Shown one piece after another: positions 11,464-19,865 of a stretch of DNA of 64,000 nt; the first letter of the stretch is position 1, and the number at the start of each line of letters is the position of its first letter. The notes beneath the pieces were generated by a model. The model did not search any database, had not been told where the DNA came from, and saw only the letters and a list, made by a program, of their open reading frames with translations. The translations under genes and the position numbers were made by a program. Source of the DNA: Klebsiella oxytoca NBRC 105695 (GTDB taxonomy: Bacteria; Pseudomonadota; Gammaproteobacteria; Enterobacterales; Enterobacteriaceae); NCBI RefSeq assembly GCF_001598695.1, contig NZ_BCZK01000005.1:186001-250000 (forward strand). Reading direction: 5' to 3'.

Positions 11464-13182
11464 ATGGAAAAACATCTGTTAATTAGCAAAGGCTGTAAGG
11501 GCTGGGGCGGGCCGCTGACCATTAATATTAGCCAGGCGAAAAAGATTGCTTATATCACCGGGGGGATTTGTCCCCCGGTCGTTGAGCGCCTGAGCGAACT
11601 GACTGGCTGGCCTTCCGTCGACGTATTTAAAAACGGCGAGCCGCCGGAAGAGGAGATCGGCCTGATGGTTATCGACTGCGGCGGCACGCTACGCTGCGGT
11701 CTCTATCCCAAACGCGGTATTCCGACGATTAACCTCCATCCCACCGGTAAAAGTGGTCCGCTGGCGGAGTTTATTCATGAAGGGATCTACGTCTCCGGCG
11801 TGACGCCCGCCTGTATTGAAATGATCTGGCCGCAGGGGGAAGGCGGTAAGCTGGGGATCGTGGCCGACGATCTGACCGGTGCGACCACCGTCGGGGTGCT
11901 GCTGGCGCGTAGCGGGTTAAAAACCGCCGCGTTCTTCGATACTGAATCCTTCGCCCGCAATGAGGTGGAGTATCCGGCGATGGTCGTCAGCAGCGACAGC
12001 CGTCCTTTGCCGAAAGCGGAAGCCCAGCAGCAGGTCAGCGCCGCGGTGAAGCAGCTGCAGGCGCGCGGCGCGCACTACTTTACCAAGCGTATTGATACCA
12101 CGCTGCGCGGCGGCATCGGCTTTGAAATTGATGCCATGCTGGAACAATTGCCGCTGGAAACGGTTGCCGTCGTCGTGCCGGCGATGCCGCAGTCGCGGCG
12201 TATTCTGGTTGGCGGCTATTCGGTAATTGACTCCGTCGCGCTTTCGCGAACCGATGTCGCACGCGATGTGCGTACTCCGGTTACCGAATCCTGGGTGCCG
12301 GGATTGCTGGCGGCGCAGACCCATCATCAGGTCGGGCATATCGCGCTGGCCTCGGTGATGAAAGGCGAGGAGCAACTGCAGCGGGATCTCCAGGAACAGC
12401 AGCAGCGCGGCGTGCGGGTGATCGTCGTCGATGCGATTACTGTTGACGATGTCGATGCGATTGCCGGGGCGGTGGTGGCGCTGAACTGGAACGTGCTGGC
12501 AGTCGACCCGGGGCCTTTTACCGAGCGGCTTGCGGTCCGTCGTGGCCTGATGCGGGAAGCGCGCAGCAGCGCGACAGCGTCGTCAGGGGCGGAAAACCCG
12601 CGCGGTTCGATTCTGGTGGTTGCCGGTAGCGCCACGCCGGTGACCAAAAAGCAGCTTCAGCATCTGATCGCTAATGATGAAAGAGTGTGTCACATCCCTG
12701 TTGATGCCGAACTGCTGGTTGACAGGAAAAACGCCGCTGAAATCGAAGTGAATCGCGTGGTGCAGCATGCCCGGCAGTGCGTGCCGGCGCAGCAGAACGC
12801 TATCTTCGTTTTTGAATCCGCGTTAACCGGGCGGCTGCTGAATCTTCAGGAAGAAGAGCAGCGCTTTGGGCTGGCCCACGGACAGGCTGCGGAAAATATT
12901 AACCAGGGACTGGGGAATATTGTTCGTGAAGTGCTTAACTGCGCAGCCGGAGAAATTAAAGGCCTGTATATGACCGGCGGCGATACGATGGTAAATGTTC
13001 TTAAAGAGCTTGGCGCGACCGGCATTGAAATGATCGACTACGTGATACCGCAAACCGATATGGTGCGTATTATCGGCGGCGATTATGCGGGATTGATTTG
13101 CGTCGGCAAAGGCGGTTTAACCGGACCAGAAGATATTATTAGCACGATTGTTGAAAGAATTTATAAAGAAGCGCAGCTATAA
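11464..13182 (+). CDS. dtnK: Fusion of PTS glucitol EIIB domain with four-carbon acid sugar kinase (DtnK-like, DUF1537)
   Basis: Two-domain protein of 572 residues. Residues 1-118 match the N-terminal EIIB domain of SrlE: KGWGGPL (12-18), [11 protein letters not shown] (46-56), the active-site region DCGGTLRCG with Cys72 and Cys78, then YPKR-IPTIN and [13 protein letters not shown]. The remainder, from about 129, is a complete DUF1537 kinase (usual size about 420-445) with VADDLTGA (133-140), [12 protein letters not shown], a C-terminal nucleotide-binding half with TGGDT, and [12 protein letters not shown] near the end. DUF1537 kinases phosphorylate tetronates for PdxA2 or OtnC. No membrane helices are present, so this EIIB has no transport domain attached. 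A PTS IIA protein is encoded two genes downstream. The frame is continuous across the junction, so the fusion appears genuine. Confidence 0.88.
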   Translation: MEKHLLISKGCKGWGGPLTINISQAKKIAYITGGICPPVVERLSELTGWPSVDVFKNGEPPEEEIGLMVIDCGGTLRCGLYPKRGIPTINLHPTGKSGPLAEFIHEGIYVSGVTPACIEMIWPQGEGGKLGIVADDLTGATTVGVLLARSGLKTAAFFDTESFARNEVEYPAMVVSSDSRPLPKAEAQQQVSAAVKQLQARGAHYFTKRIDTTLRGGIGFEIDAMLEQLPLETVAVVVPAMPQSRRILVGGYSVIDSVALSRTDVARDVRTPVTESWVPGLLAAQTHHQVGHIALASVMKGEEQLQRDLQEQQQRGVRVIVVDAITVDDVDAIAGAVVALNWNVLAVDPGPFTERLAVRRGLMREARSSATASSGAENPRGSILVVAGSATPVTKKQLQHLIANDERVCHIPVDAELLVDRKNAAEIEVNRVVQHARQCVPAQQNAIFVFESALTGRLLNLQEEEQRFGLAHGQAAENINQGLGNIVREVLNCAAGEIKGLYMTGGDTMVNVLKELGATGIEMIDYVIPQTDMVRIIGGDYAGLICVGKGGLTGPEDIISTIVERIYKEAQL

Positions 13183-13204
13183 CCCACAGGTCATATAAAT
13201 AAAA

Positions 13205-13241
13205 AGCGACGTAATGGTCGTCCGGGTAGTATTGCGTCGTT
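13205..13241 (+). other. Strong intercistronic RNA hairpin
   Basis: AGCGACGTAAT (13205-13215) pairs with ATTGCGTCGTT (13231-13241) over 11 positions, two of them G-U in RNA, around a 15-base loop. It lies between the kinase and permease genes. No U-run follows, so it is more likely an mRNA-stability or processing element than a terminator. Confidence 0.5.
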
Positions 13242-13274
13242 ATCTCTGTTAAATCATAATTTATGAGTTACCCT

Positions 13275-14294
13275 ATGAACATAAATATATTAGAGAAGAT
13301 GAATAAGGTGCCAGGCGGTTTAATTATTATTCCGTTGCTCGTGGCGATTCTTATTAATACCTTTGCTCCAGAAGTCCTGGGCATCGGCGGCCCGACGACC
13401 GCATTATTCAAAGTCGGTTCCAGCGCAATGATGGGGATTTTTCTGCTGATTTGTGGTACCTCGATCAATATCCGCCAGGCCGGCCTGCCGCTCTATAAAG
13501 GCGCGGTGCTGTTGTTGCTGAAATGCCTCGCCGGCGCGCTGGCCGTATGGGTGGCCGGGGCGATGTTTGGCCCCAACGGTTTCCTCGGTATTTCGACCCT
13601 GGCGCTGATTGCCTGTTTAACCAGCTCCAACAGCTCGCTATATATCGCGCTGTGCAGCAACTACGGCGATGCCAGCGATGCCGGGGCGATCTCCGTCTTC
13701 TGCGTCAAGGATGGGCCCTTTGTTACCATGATGGTGCTGGGGGTCAGCGGCCTGGCCAATATTCCTTTCGCCGCGCTGCTATCGATGCTTATCCCGCTGC
13801 TGATTGGTATGCTGTGGGGCAACCTTGATGAGCGTTTCAAACAGCTGTGCGCCGCCGCTCAGCCGCTGATTATCATTATTATGTCGTTTGCCATCGGCGC
13901 CAATTCCAGCATTAACACGGTCTTTACCGCCGGACTGTCCGGTATCCTGCTTGGCATTATCTCTGCGCTAACCGGCATTGTGTTCTATTTTATCTACAAC
14001 CTGTTCCTGAAGAAGAAAACCGCGCTGGGCGCCGCGCTGGGGACAACCGCCGCCAGCTCTGCGCTGACGCCGGCAATGGTGGCTCAGGCCGATCCCTCGC
14101 TGGCGATGTACGTGGATGCCGCGACCGCGCAGCTGGCGACGGCGAGCATCATCACCATGATTACCGCGCCGATACTGGTGGCCTGGTTTGATAAGCGTCT
14201 GAAAAAGCGCGCGCCGAGGGTTGAACCGGTAAAAGAAGAAACCAGTGAAGAGAAAGTGACGTTATCTTCGCCTGCCACCAAAGGGAACAAATAA
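13275..14294 (+). CDS. KdgT-family sugar-acid permease
   Basis: Integral membrane protein of the 2-keto-3-deoxygluconate permease family, probably a proton symporter bringing the sugar acid into the cell. About ten hydrophobic segments; the start MNILEKMNKVPGGLIIIPLLVAI and motifs such as GGPTTALFKVGSSAMMG and SNSSLYIAL fit KdgT. It has 339 residues from the ATG at 13275, where GAG in the preceding codons could serve as ribosome site. An in-frame ATG at 13263 would add four residues. KdgT-type permeases accompany PdxA2 and DtnK in the Salmonella D-threonate cluster. The charged C-terminal tail (about 35 residues, KKRAPRVEPVKEETSEEK) is longer than the membrane core needs. Substrate not shown by sequence. 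Confidence 0.82.
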   Translation: MNINILEKMNKVPGGLIIIPLLVAILINTFAPEVLGIGGPTTALFKVGSSAMMGIFLLICGTSINIRQAGLPLYKGAVLLLLKCLAGALAVWVAGAMFGPNGFLGISTLALIACLTSSNSSLYIALCSNYGDASDAGAISVFCVKDGPFVTMMVLGVSGLANIPFAALLSMLIPLLIGMLWGNLDERFKQLCAAAQPLIIIIMSFAIGANSSINTVFTAGLSGILLGIISALTGIVFYFIYNLFLKKKTALGAALGTTAASSALTPAMVAQADPSLAMYVDAATAQLATASIITMITAPILVAWFDKRLKKRAPRVEPVKEETSEEKVTLSSPATKGNK

Positions 14295-14295
14295 T

Positions 14296-14670
14296 ATGAC
14301 TGCGCCGTTGTATTCATTACTTATCACGGCTGTCGGGAAATATGTCAAAGACTATCTACAGGAGCATCAGCTGATTTTATTTTCTGAATCCGTTCCTGAC
14401 GATATTGCGATGTATTGCGCCGTACATCAGAGCAGTGAGCTGACAGCTGAATTGGTACCCGGGCAGATAATGAAAATAAATGAGACTATTTATCGAGTCA
14501 CGGCGGTAGGTGGTTTTGCAACGGCAAATTTAAAACAGCTTGGCCATATCACTTTAAAATTTGATGGCGCTGCCACCGCTGAATTACCGGGGATGGTGCA
14601 TCTCAGTGGTGACGTCCCCCAGAATATTCAGCGTGGCGACCAAATCTTTTTCTATCCGGAACTAAATTAA
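14296..14670 (+). CDS. PTS glucitol/sorbitol IIA-like protein (SrlB family)
   Basis: Cytoplasmic phosphocarrier of 124 residues, the length of E. coli SrlB (123). The stretch PDDIAMYCAVH places His44 at the position of the SrlB phospho-histidine; VTAVGG, LGHITLKFDG and PGMVHLSGDVP are also shared. The start follows the permease stop after one base. No SrlA/SrlE EIIC gene is present, but the kinase two genes upstream carries an EIIB domain of the same PTS family, so HPr-P to IIA to EIIB-kinase phosphotransfer is plausible (inference). Confidence 0.85.
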   Translation: MTAPLYSLLITAVGKYVKDYLQEHQLILFSESVPDDIAMYCAVHQSSELTAELVPGQIMKINETIYRVTAVGGFATANLKQLGHITLKFDGAATAELPGMVHLSGDVPQNIQRGDQIFFYPELN

Positions 14671-14698
14671 GACGTACAGCTAAATTAAGGAAATTATC

Positions 14699-15157
14699 AT
14701 GAAAACAATCGCTATTGGTGCGGATGATGCCGCCTATGCTTTTCGCGACGCTATCGTCGCTTATCTGAATGGGCAGGGAATTAAGGTCGCGGATTACAGC
14801 AGCGATAAACGCCAGGGCAGCATGGTCTACCCGGATGTTGCCCATGCGGTGGCAATGTCAATAAAGCAGGGCGAGCACGATCGCGGCATCCTGATTTGCG
14901 GCACCGGTATTGGAATGAGCATTGTGGCGAATAAAGTGCCGGGGATACGAGCCGCCCAATGCCACGATACTTTCTCCGCCGAGCGGGCGCGCAAAAGTAA
15001 TAACGCGCAGATTATCACTCTTGGCGCGCGCGTGATTGGCCCGGAGCTGGGCAAAAAAATTATTCAGGCCTGGCTTGAATCCGAATATGAAGGCGGCGGC
15101 TCCGCGTCGAAAGTGGAGCGTATCGACTATTACGAACACCAGCACGCCAGAGATTAA
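14699..15157 (+). CDS. RpiB/LacAB-family sugar-phosphate isomerase (EryI/DerI-like)
   Basis: Isomerase of 152 residues with the RpiB-family motif ILICGTGIGMSIVANK carrying the catalytic Cys67, and the start IAIGADDAAYAFRD. Family members include ribose-5-phosphate isomerase B, LacA/LacB and EryI/DerI (D-erythrulose-4-phosphate to D-erythrose-4-phosphate). Together with the EryH/LerI-like isomerase and Tal/Tkt, the tetrose-phosphate role is favoured here, but sequence alone does not exclude a ribose-5-phosphate or other substrate. The ribosome site is AAGGA before the ATG. Confidence 0.82.
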   Translation: MKTIAIGADDAAYAFRDAIVAYLNGQGIKVADYSSDKRQGSMVYPDVAHAVAMSIKQGEHDRGILICGTGIGMSIVANKVPGIRAAQCHDTFSAERARKSNNAQIITLGARVIGPELGKKIIQAWLESEYEGGGSASKVERIDYYEHQHARD

Positions 15158-15187
15158 TATCCGCAGTCGTAATATAAGGAACAGACT

Positions 15188-16138
15188 ATGAGCCAGTTAG
15201 ACGAACTGAAAAAATACACCACGGTGGTTGCCGACACCGGCGATATCGAATCGATCAAAAAATTTGCCCCGCAGGATGCGACTACCAACCCTTCACTGGT
15301 GCTGAAGGCCGCGCAGCTCCCGCAGTATCAGGCGCTCATTGCCGACGCCATCGGCAAGGCGCGTCGGCAGGGCGGCAGCCCGGAAACGCAGCTGATAAAC
15401 GCCTGCGATCAGGTGGCGGTGGATATCGGTACCGAGGTGCTGCGTCATGTGCCCGGGCGTATTTCTACCGAAGTCGATGCCCGTTTTGCCTGGGATCGCG
15501 GGATGTGCGTGTCGAAGGCGCGCAAGCTTATTCAGATGTATGAAAAGAACGGCGTCGGGCCGGAACGCATCCTCATCAAACTTGCCGCCACCTGGGAGGG
15601 GATTCGCGCCGCAGAGGAGCTGGAACAAAGCGGTATCAACTGTAACCTGACCCTGCTGTTCTCCTTTGCCCAGGCGCGGGCCTGCGCCGAAGCCGGCGTC
15701 TTTTTAATCTCGCCGTTCGTAGGGCGTATTTACGACTGGTATCAGAAAAACCAACCGCAGTCGGAGTATCAGGTCGACAGCGATCCGGGCGTGGTTTCCG
15801 TGCGCCAGATTTATCAGTACTACAAATCGCACGGCTACGACACCGTGGTGATGGGGGCCAGCTTCCGCCGTATCGAGCAGATCCAGGCGCTGGCAGGTTG
15901 CGATCGCCTGACTATCTCTCCGGCGCTGCTTGATGAACTGGCCGCCAGTGAAGGGACGCTGAGTCGCCAGCTGGCGCCCGGCTGCGTGACGGAAACCCGC
16001 CCCAGCCCGATGACTCAGGCGGAGTTCCTCTGGCAACATCATCAGGATCCGATGGCGGTGGAAAAACTGGCGGAAGGTATCCGCCTGTTCGCGGTCGATC
16101 AGGTCAAACTGGAAAATCAGATTCAGCAGATGCTGTAA
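15188..16138 (+). CDS. tal: Transaldolase (TalA/TalB family)
   Basis: Transfers dihydroxyacetone between sedoheptulose-7-phosphate or fructose-6-phosphate and aldose phosphates, using erythrose-4-phosphate. It has 316 residues, the TalA length. Lys131 in [12 protein letters not shown] forms the Schiff base and Asp16 (VADTGD) is the conserved acid; DATTNPSL and GRIYDWYQ are present. It looks like a diverged paralogue closest to TalA. The next gene is a transketolase 18 bp away, which recalls the E. coli talA-tktB pair. In this operon it would draw tetrose or triose phosphates into the pentose phosphate pathway. Confidence 0.93.
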   Translation: MSQLDELKKYTTVVADTGDIESIKKFAPQDATTNPSLVLKAAQLPQYQALIADAIGKARRQGGSPETQLINACDQVAVDIGTEVLRHVPGRISTEVDARFAWDRGMCVSKARKLIQMYEKNGVGPERILIKLAATWEGIRAAEELEQSGINCNLTLLFSFAQARACAEAGVFLISPFVGRIYDWYQKNQPQSEYQVDSDPGVVSVRQIYQYYKSHGYDTVVMGASFRRIEQIQALAGCDRLTISPALLDELAASEGTLSRQLAPGCVTETRPSPMTQAEFLWQHHQDPMAVEKLAEGIRLFAVDQVKLENQIQQML

Positions 16139-16156
16139 GGGCAGGAAAAGAGACTT

Positions 16157-18160
16157 ATGAATACCACAAAAACCACCCGCAGCCTGTGCGCCAACGCGCT
16201 GCGAGCCCTGAGCATGGACGCAGTACAGAAAGCCAAATCCGGCCACCCGGGTGCCCCAATGGGTATGGCTGACATTGCCGAAGTCCTGTGGCGTGATTTC
16301 CTGAACCATAACCCGCAGAACCCGTCCTGGGCCGATCGCGACCGCTTCGTGCTGTCCAACGGTCACGGCTCGATGCTGATCTACAGCCTGCTGCACCTCA
16401 CCGGCTACGATCTGCCAATCGAAGAGCTGAAGAACTTCCGTCAGCTGCACTCCAGAACCCCGGGCCACCCGGAAGTGGGCTACACCGCGGGCGTGGAAAC
16501 CACTACCGGACCGCTGGGGCAGGGCATTGCGAATGCGGTGGGGATGGCGATTGCGGAGAAAACCCTGGCGGCGCAGTTCAACCGCCCGGGCCACGACATT
16601 GTTGACCACTTCACTTATGCGTTCATGGGCGACGGCTGCATGATGGAAGGTATCTCTCACGAGGTATGCTCCCTGGCCGGTACCCTGAAACTGGGCAAGC
16701 TGGTGGCGTTCTATGACGACAACGGCATCTCCATCGACGGTCACGTCGAAGGCTGGTTCACCGATGACACCGCGAAGCGTTTTGAAGCCTACGGCTGGCA
16801 CGTGGTGCGCGGCGTTGACGGTCACGATGCTGACTCGATTAAACGCGCGGTGGAAGAAGCGCGTGCGGTCACCGACAAACCGTCCCTGCTGATGTGCAAA
16901 ACCATCATCGGTTTCGGTTCGCCGAACAAAGCCGGTACCCACGACTCCCACGGCGCGCCGCTGGGCGACGCGGAAATCGCGCTGACCCGCGAAGCGCTCG
17001 GCTGGAAACACCCGGCGTTTGAAATCCCGTCTGAAATCTATGCCCGGTGGGATGCGAAAGAAGCCGGTCAGGCGAAAGAGTCCGCGTGGAACGAGAAATT
17101 CGCCGCCTACGCCAGAGCCTTCCCGCAGGAAGCCGCCGAGTTTACCCGCCGTATGAAAGGCGAGATGCCGGCTGATTTCGACGCGAAAGCGAACGAATTC
17201 ATCGCGAAGCTGCAGGCTAACCCGGCGAAAATCGCCAGCCGTAAAGCGTCGCAGAACGCCATTGAAGCCTTCGGCCCGCTGCTGCCTGAGTTCCTCGGCG
17301 GCTCCGCTGACCTGGCGCCAAGTAACCTGACCCTGTGGTCCGGCTCTAAGGCTATCAACGAAGACGCTGCCGGTAACTATATCCACTACGGCGTGCGTGA
17401 ATTCGGTATGACCGCCATTGCCAACGGTATCGCCCTGCACGGCGGCTTCCTGCCGTACACCTCCACCTTCCTGATGTTCGTGGAATATGCGCGTAACGCG
17501 GTACGTATGGCGGCGCTGATGAAGCAGCGTCAGGTGATGGTCTACACCCACGACTCCATCGGTCTGGGCGAAGACGGCCCGACGCACCAGCCGGTTGAGC
17601 AGGTGGCTTCCCTGCGCGTCACCCCGAACATGTCCACATGGCGTCCGTGCGACCAGGTGGAATCCGCCATCGCGTGGAAATACGGCGTAGAGCGTCAGGA
17701 CGGCCCGACCGCGCTGATTCTGTCGCGTCAGAACCTGGCGCAGCAGGAGCGCACCGAAGAGCAGCTGGCGAACGTCGCCCGCGGCGGCTACGTGCTGAAA
17801 GATTGCGCCGGTCAGCCGGAGCTGATCTTCATCGCCACCGGCTCTGAAGTGGAGCTGGCGGTTGCCGCTTACGAAAAACTGACTGCCGAAGGCGTGAAGG
17901 CGCGCGTGGTTTCCATGCCGTCCACCGACGCGTTCGACAAGCAGGATGCGGCTTACCGTGAAGCGGTGCTGCCGAAAGCGGTCTCTGCGCGCGTGGCCAT
18001 CGAAGCGGGTATCGCCGACTACTGGTTCAAATACGTGGGCCTGAACGGCGCGATCGTTGGCATGACCACCTTCGGTGAGTCAGCGCCGGCGGAGCAGCTG
18101 TTTGAAGAGTTTGGCTTCACCGTGGACAACGTTGTCGCGAAAGCGAAAGCGCTGCTGTAG
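16157..18160 (+). CDS. tkt: Transketolase, TktA-like with divergent N-terminus
   Basis: Thiamine-diphosphate enzyme moving two-carbon units between sugar phosphates; 667 residues. Motifs: [19 protein letters not shown], the cofactor motif GDGCMMEG...[14 protein letters not shown] and the C-terminal [19 protein letters not shown]. From residue 17 on it is nearly identical to E. coli TktA, whereas the first residues ([16 protein letters not shown]) differ and give a slightly longer protein (TktA is 663). Codon use is of the highly expressed type, unlike the rest of the operon. A second, diverged copy of the last 15 codons lies downstream at 18275. This suggests replacement of most of an older island gene by the housekeeping tktA sequence. 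Confidence 0.92.
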   Translation: MNTTKTTRSLCANALRALSMDAVQKAKSGHPGAPMGMADIAEVLWRDFLNHNPQNPSWADRDRFVLSNGHGSMLIYSLLHLTGYDLPIEELKNFRQLHSRTPGHPEVGYTAGVETTTGPLGQGIANAVGMAIAEKTLAAQFNRPGHDIVDHFTYAFMGDGCMMEGISHEVCSLAGTLKLGKLVAFYDDNGISIDGHVEGWFTDDTAKRFEAYGWHVVRGVDGHDADSIKRAVEEARAVTDKPSLLMCKTIIGFGSPNKAGTHDSHGAPLGDAEIALTREALGWKHPAFEIPSEIYARWDAKEAGQAKESAWNEKFAAYARAFPQEAAEFTRRMKGEMPADFDAKANEFIAKLQANPAKIASRKASQNAIEAFGPLLPEFLGGSADLAPSNLTLWSGSKAINEDAAGNYIHYGVREFGMTAIANGIALHGGFLPYTSTFLMFVEYARNAVRMAALMKQRQVMVYTHDSIGLGEDGPTHQPVEQVASLRVTPNMSTWRPCDQVESAIAWKYGVERQDGPTALILSRQNLAQQERTEEQLANVARGGYVLKDCAGQPELIFIATGSEVELAVAAYEKLTAEGVKARVVSMPSTDAFDKQDAAYREAVLPKAVSARVAIEAGIADYWFKYVGLNGAIVGMTTFGESAPAEQLFEEFGFTVDNVVAKAKALL

Positions 18161-18172
18161 TCCTTCCCCCTT

Positions 18173-18209
18173 CCCGGGGGCGGCGCGGTAAAGCCGCGCC
18201 TTGCCCGGG
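18173..18209 (+). terminator. GC-rich stem-loop after the island operon
   Basis: The inner stem GGCGCGG (18182-18188) pairs with CCGCGCC (18194-18200); flanking CCCGGG copies at 18173 and 18204 can pair as an outer stem. No long T-run follows, so it may be a terminator or a REP-like element at the tkt 3' end. Confidence 0.4.
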
Positions 18210-18274
18210 CTACAGGGCCAGCGCGGTCGGGTAGTCCGGACCGGTGCGCGGCACCGCCAGCGGGAAAAGAATCT

Positions 18275-18322
18275 GGCTTCACCGTAGACAACGCGGTTGC
18301 CAGAGTAAAAGCACTGTTGTTA
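18275..18322 (+). pseudogene. Vestigial 3' end of a second transketolase gene
   Basis: The frame reads GFTVDNAVARVKALLL, matching the intact transketolase C-terminus [15 protein letters not shown] at 18113-18160, with many third-base differences. Only the last 15 or so codons remain and no start is present. It is best read as the tail of an older island transketolase, left behind after most of the gene was replaced or duplicated. Confidence 0.65.
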
Positions 18323-18486
18323 TTTTCGACCGTTAAAATCCGGCCCCTCATCGCTGTCTGGTGGGAGGGCCGTTATAATGTTGATTGTCTATTTCACATA
18401 TATGTAACGTTGTGATTAACAAAACAGTATCAGACAGACATTTGTGGCATGTTTCTTAACTCGGACAACAGAGAAGGAATAACACC

Positions 18487-18768
18487 ATGGCCACTGAGTA
18501 TGTTGACTACCTGATCCTCGGCGACGAGCATCACGGCGAAATCCATCGGGATATTAAAAGCCACTCTCTGCGGGTCCGTTCGAAATACGCCGCCGGTTCC
18601 GGCAGGGGGGACGCTTCTGCTGCGCAGCCGAAAATGGCGAACTACAAAGTACATGAATATCCGGCGCAGGATGGACGATTTTATCTGGTGGCGACCAACT
18701 ATTCGCTGGCCGATTTTGACGTTGAGGAAGCGCTAATAAAGTCGAGAATACATCCGCTGAGAAGCTAG
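18487..18768 (+). CDS. Conserved-looking hypothetical protein, 93 residues
   Basis: Not recognised. A good ribosome site (AGAAGGAAT) precedes the ATG at 18487. The protein is soluble-looking and rich in His and charged residues near the start (VDYLILGDEHHGEIHRDIKS), with a Gly/Ala-rich low-complexity middle (AAGSGRGDASAAQ) and a folded-looking end (YLVATNYSLADFDVEEALI). No signal peptide or membrane segment. It has its own upstream region with a TATAAT at 18372 and a terminator downstream, so it seems independent of the island operon. It sits in the place of E. coli ymfA but does not look like it. Confidence 0.7.
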   Translation: MATEYVDYLILGDEHHGEIHRDIKSHSLRVRSKYAAGSGRGDASAAQPKMANYKVHEYPAQDGRFYLVATNYSLADFDVEEALIKSRIHPLRS

Positions 18769-18785
18769 CGGCGGTCCTCCCGAAG

Positions 18786-18809
18786 AGGCCGGGTAATGCT
18801 ACCCGGCCT
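18786..18809. terminator. Bidirectional terminator between the hypothetical gene and potD
   Basis: AGGCCGGGTA and TACCCGGCCT form a perfect 10-bp stem around a four-base loop between convergent genes. Confidence 0.65.
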
Positions 18810-18818
18810 GTGAGATGA

Positions 18819-19865
18819 TTAACGACCCGCTTTTAGCTTCTGATAATACTCTTCATAAAGCGTGCTGGCGCTGCCGACATCGTTCTGCCATTCGCCTTTC
18901 TGAATCGTCGCGGCGTCCGGATAGAGTGATTTATCATTGGCGACCTCCGGGCTCAGCATTTTACGCGCGGCCAGGTTTGGCGTCGGGTAACCGATAGTTT
19001 CTGCAACCTGTTTGGCCACTTCCGGGCGCAGCAGGAAGTTGATCAGCTTCAGCGCGCCGTCGACGTTTTTGGCATTGGCCGGAATCGACAGGCTATCCAT
19101 CCAGAAGATGCCGCCTTCTTTTGGCCACACGACTTCCAGCGGCGTACCGGCCTGACGCGCAACCCACGCGGAGCCATTCCACACCATGCCGAGATTTACC
19201 TCGCCTTCCATATACGGGTTCGCCGGGTTATCGGAGTTGAACGCCGCGACGTTCGGCATTAGTTTTTTCAGCTCGTTATAGGCCGCTTCAATCTCTTTCG
19301 GATCGGTAGTATTGCCGGAGTAGCCCAGTTTACGCAGCGCGACCTGGAACACTTCGCGCGCGTCGTCGGTCAGCAGCAGGCTGCTCTTATACTCTGGCTT
19401 CCATAGATCCGCCCAGCTGGTAACGGTTTTCGGATCGATCTCATCGCTATTGATTCCGATGGCCGTCGCGCCCCAGATGTACGGAATAGAGTAATCGTTA
19501 TTCGGGTCGAACGGTTTATTGAGCATTTCAGGATCGAGATTGCCGAAGTTGCTCAGCTTGCTCTTATCGATCTTCTGCAGCATGCCCTCTTTACGCATTT
19601 TGTCGACGAAGTAGGTGGAAGGTACCACCAGGTCATAAGCGCCGTCTTTATAGGTTTTGAGCTTGGCATACATGGTTTCGTTCGACTCGTAGGTTGAATA
19701 GATCACCTTGATGCCGGTCTCTTTGGTGAATTGCTCCAGTAGCCCCGGCGGGACATATTCGGTCCAGTTGTAGAAATAGAGCGTTTTGCTATCGTCCGCG
19801 TGCGCGGCGCTCATCCCGATTGCCAGAGCGCCCGCAGCGAGCAGGTGGCGTGACCATTTTTTCAT
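18819..19865 (-). CDS. potD: Spermidine/putrescine-binding periplasmic protein PotD
   Basis: Periplasmic receptor of the spermidine-preferential ABC importer PotABCD, 348 residues as in E. coli. The signal peptide is about residues 1-23 (KKWSRHLLAAGALAIGMSAAHA), and the mature start is DDSKTLYFYNWTEYVPPGL. Polyamine-contact regions such as YNWTEY, VPSTYFVDKM and GMVWNGSAW are intact. Last gene of the leftward potABCD operon; the start overlaps the potC stop by four bases. Confidence 0.96.
   Translation of the reverse strand: MKKWSRHLLAAGALAIGMSAAHADDSKTLYFYNWTEYVPPGLLEQFTKETGIKVIYSTYESNETMYAKLKTYKDGAYDLVVPSTYFVDKMRKEGMLQKIDKSKLSNFGNLDPEMLNKPFDPNNDYSIPYIWGATAIGINSDEIDPKTVTSWADLWKPEYKSSLLLTDDAREVFQVALRKLGYSGNTTDPKEIEAAYNELKKLMPNVAAFNSDNPANPYMEGEVNLGMVWNGSAWVARQAGTPLEVVWPKEGGIFWMDSLSIPANAKNVDGALKLINFLLRPEVAKQVAETIGYPTPNLAARKMLSPEVANDKSLYPDAATIQKGEWQNDVGSASTLYEEYYQKLKAGR

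Noticed and set aside
15704-17587. Long leftward open frame of 627 codons across tal and tkt
   Set aside because: It is antisense to two clearly conserved enzymes; the codon bias of tkt leaves the opposite frame free of stops, and the translation is arginine/histidine-rich without domains.
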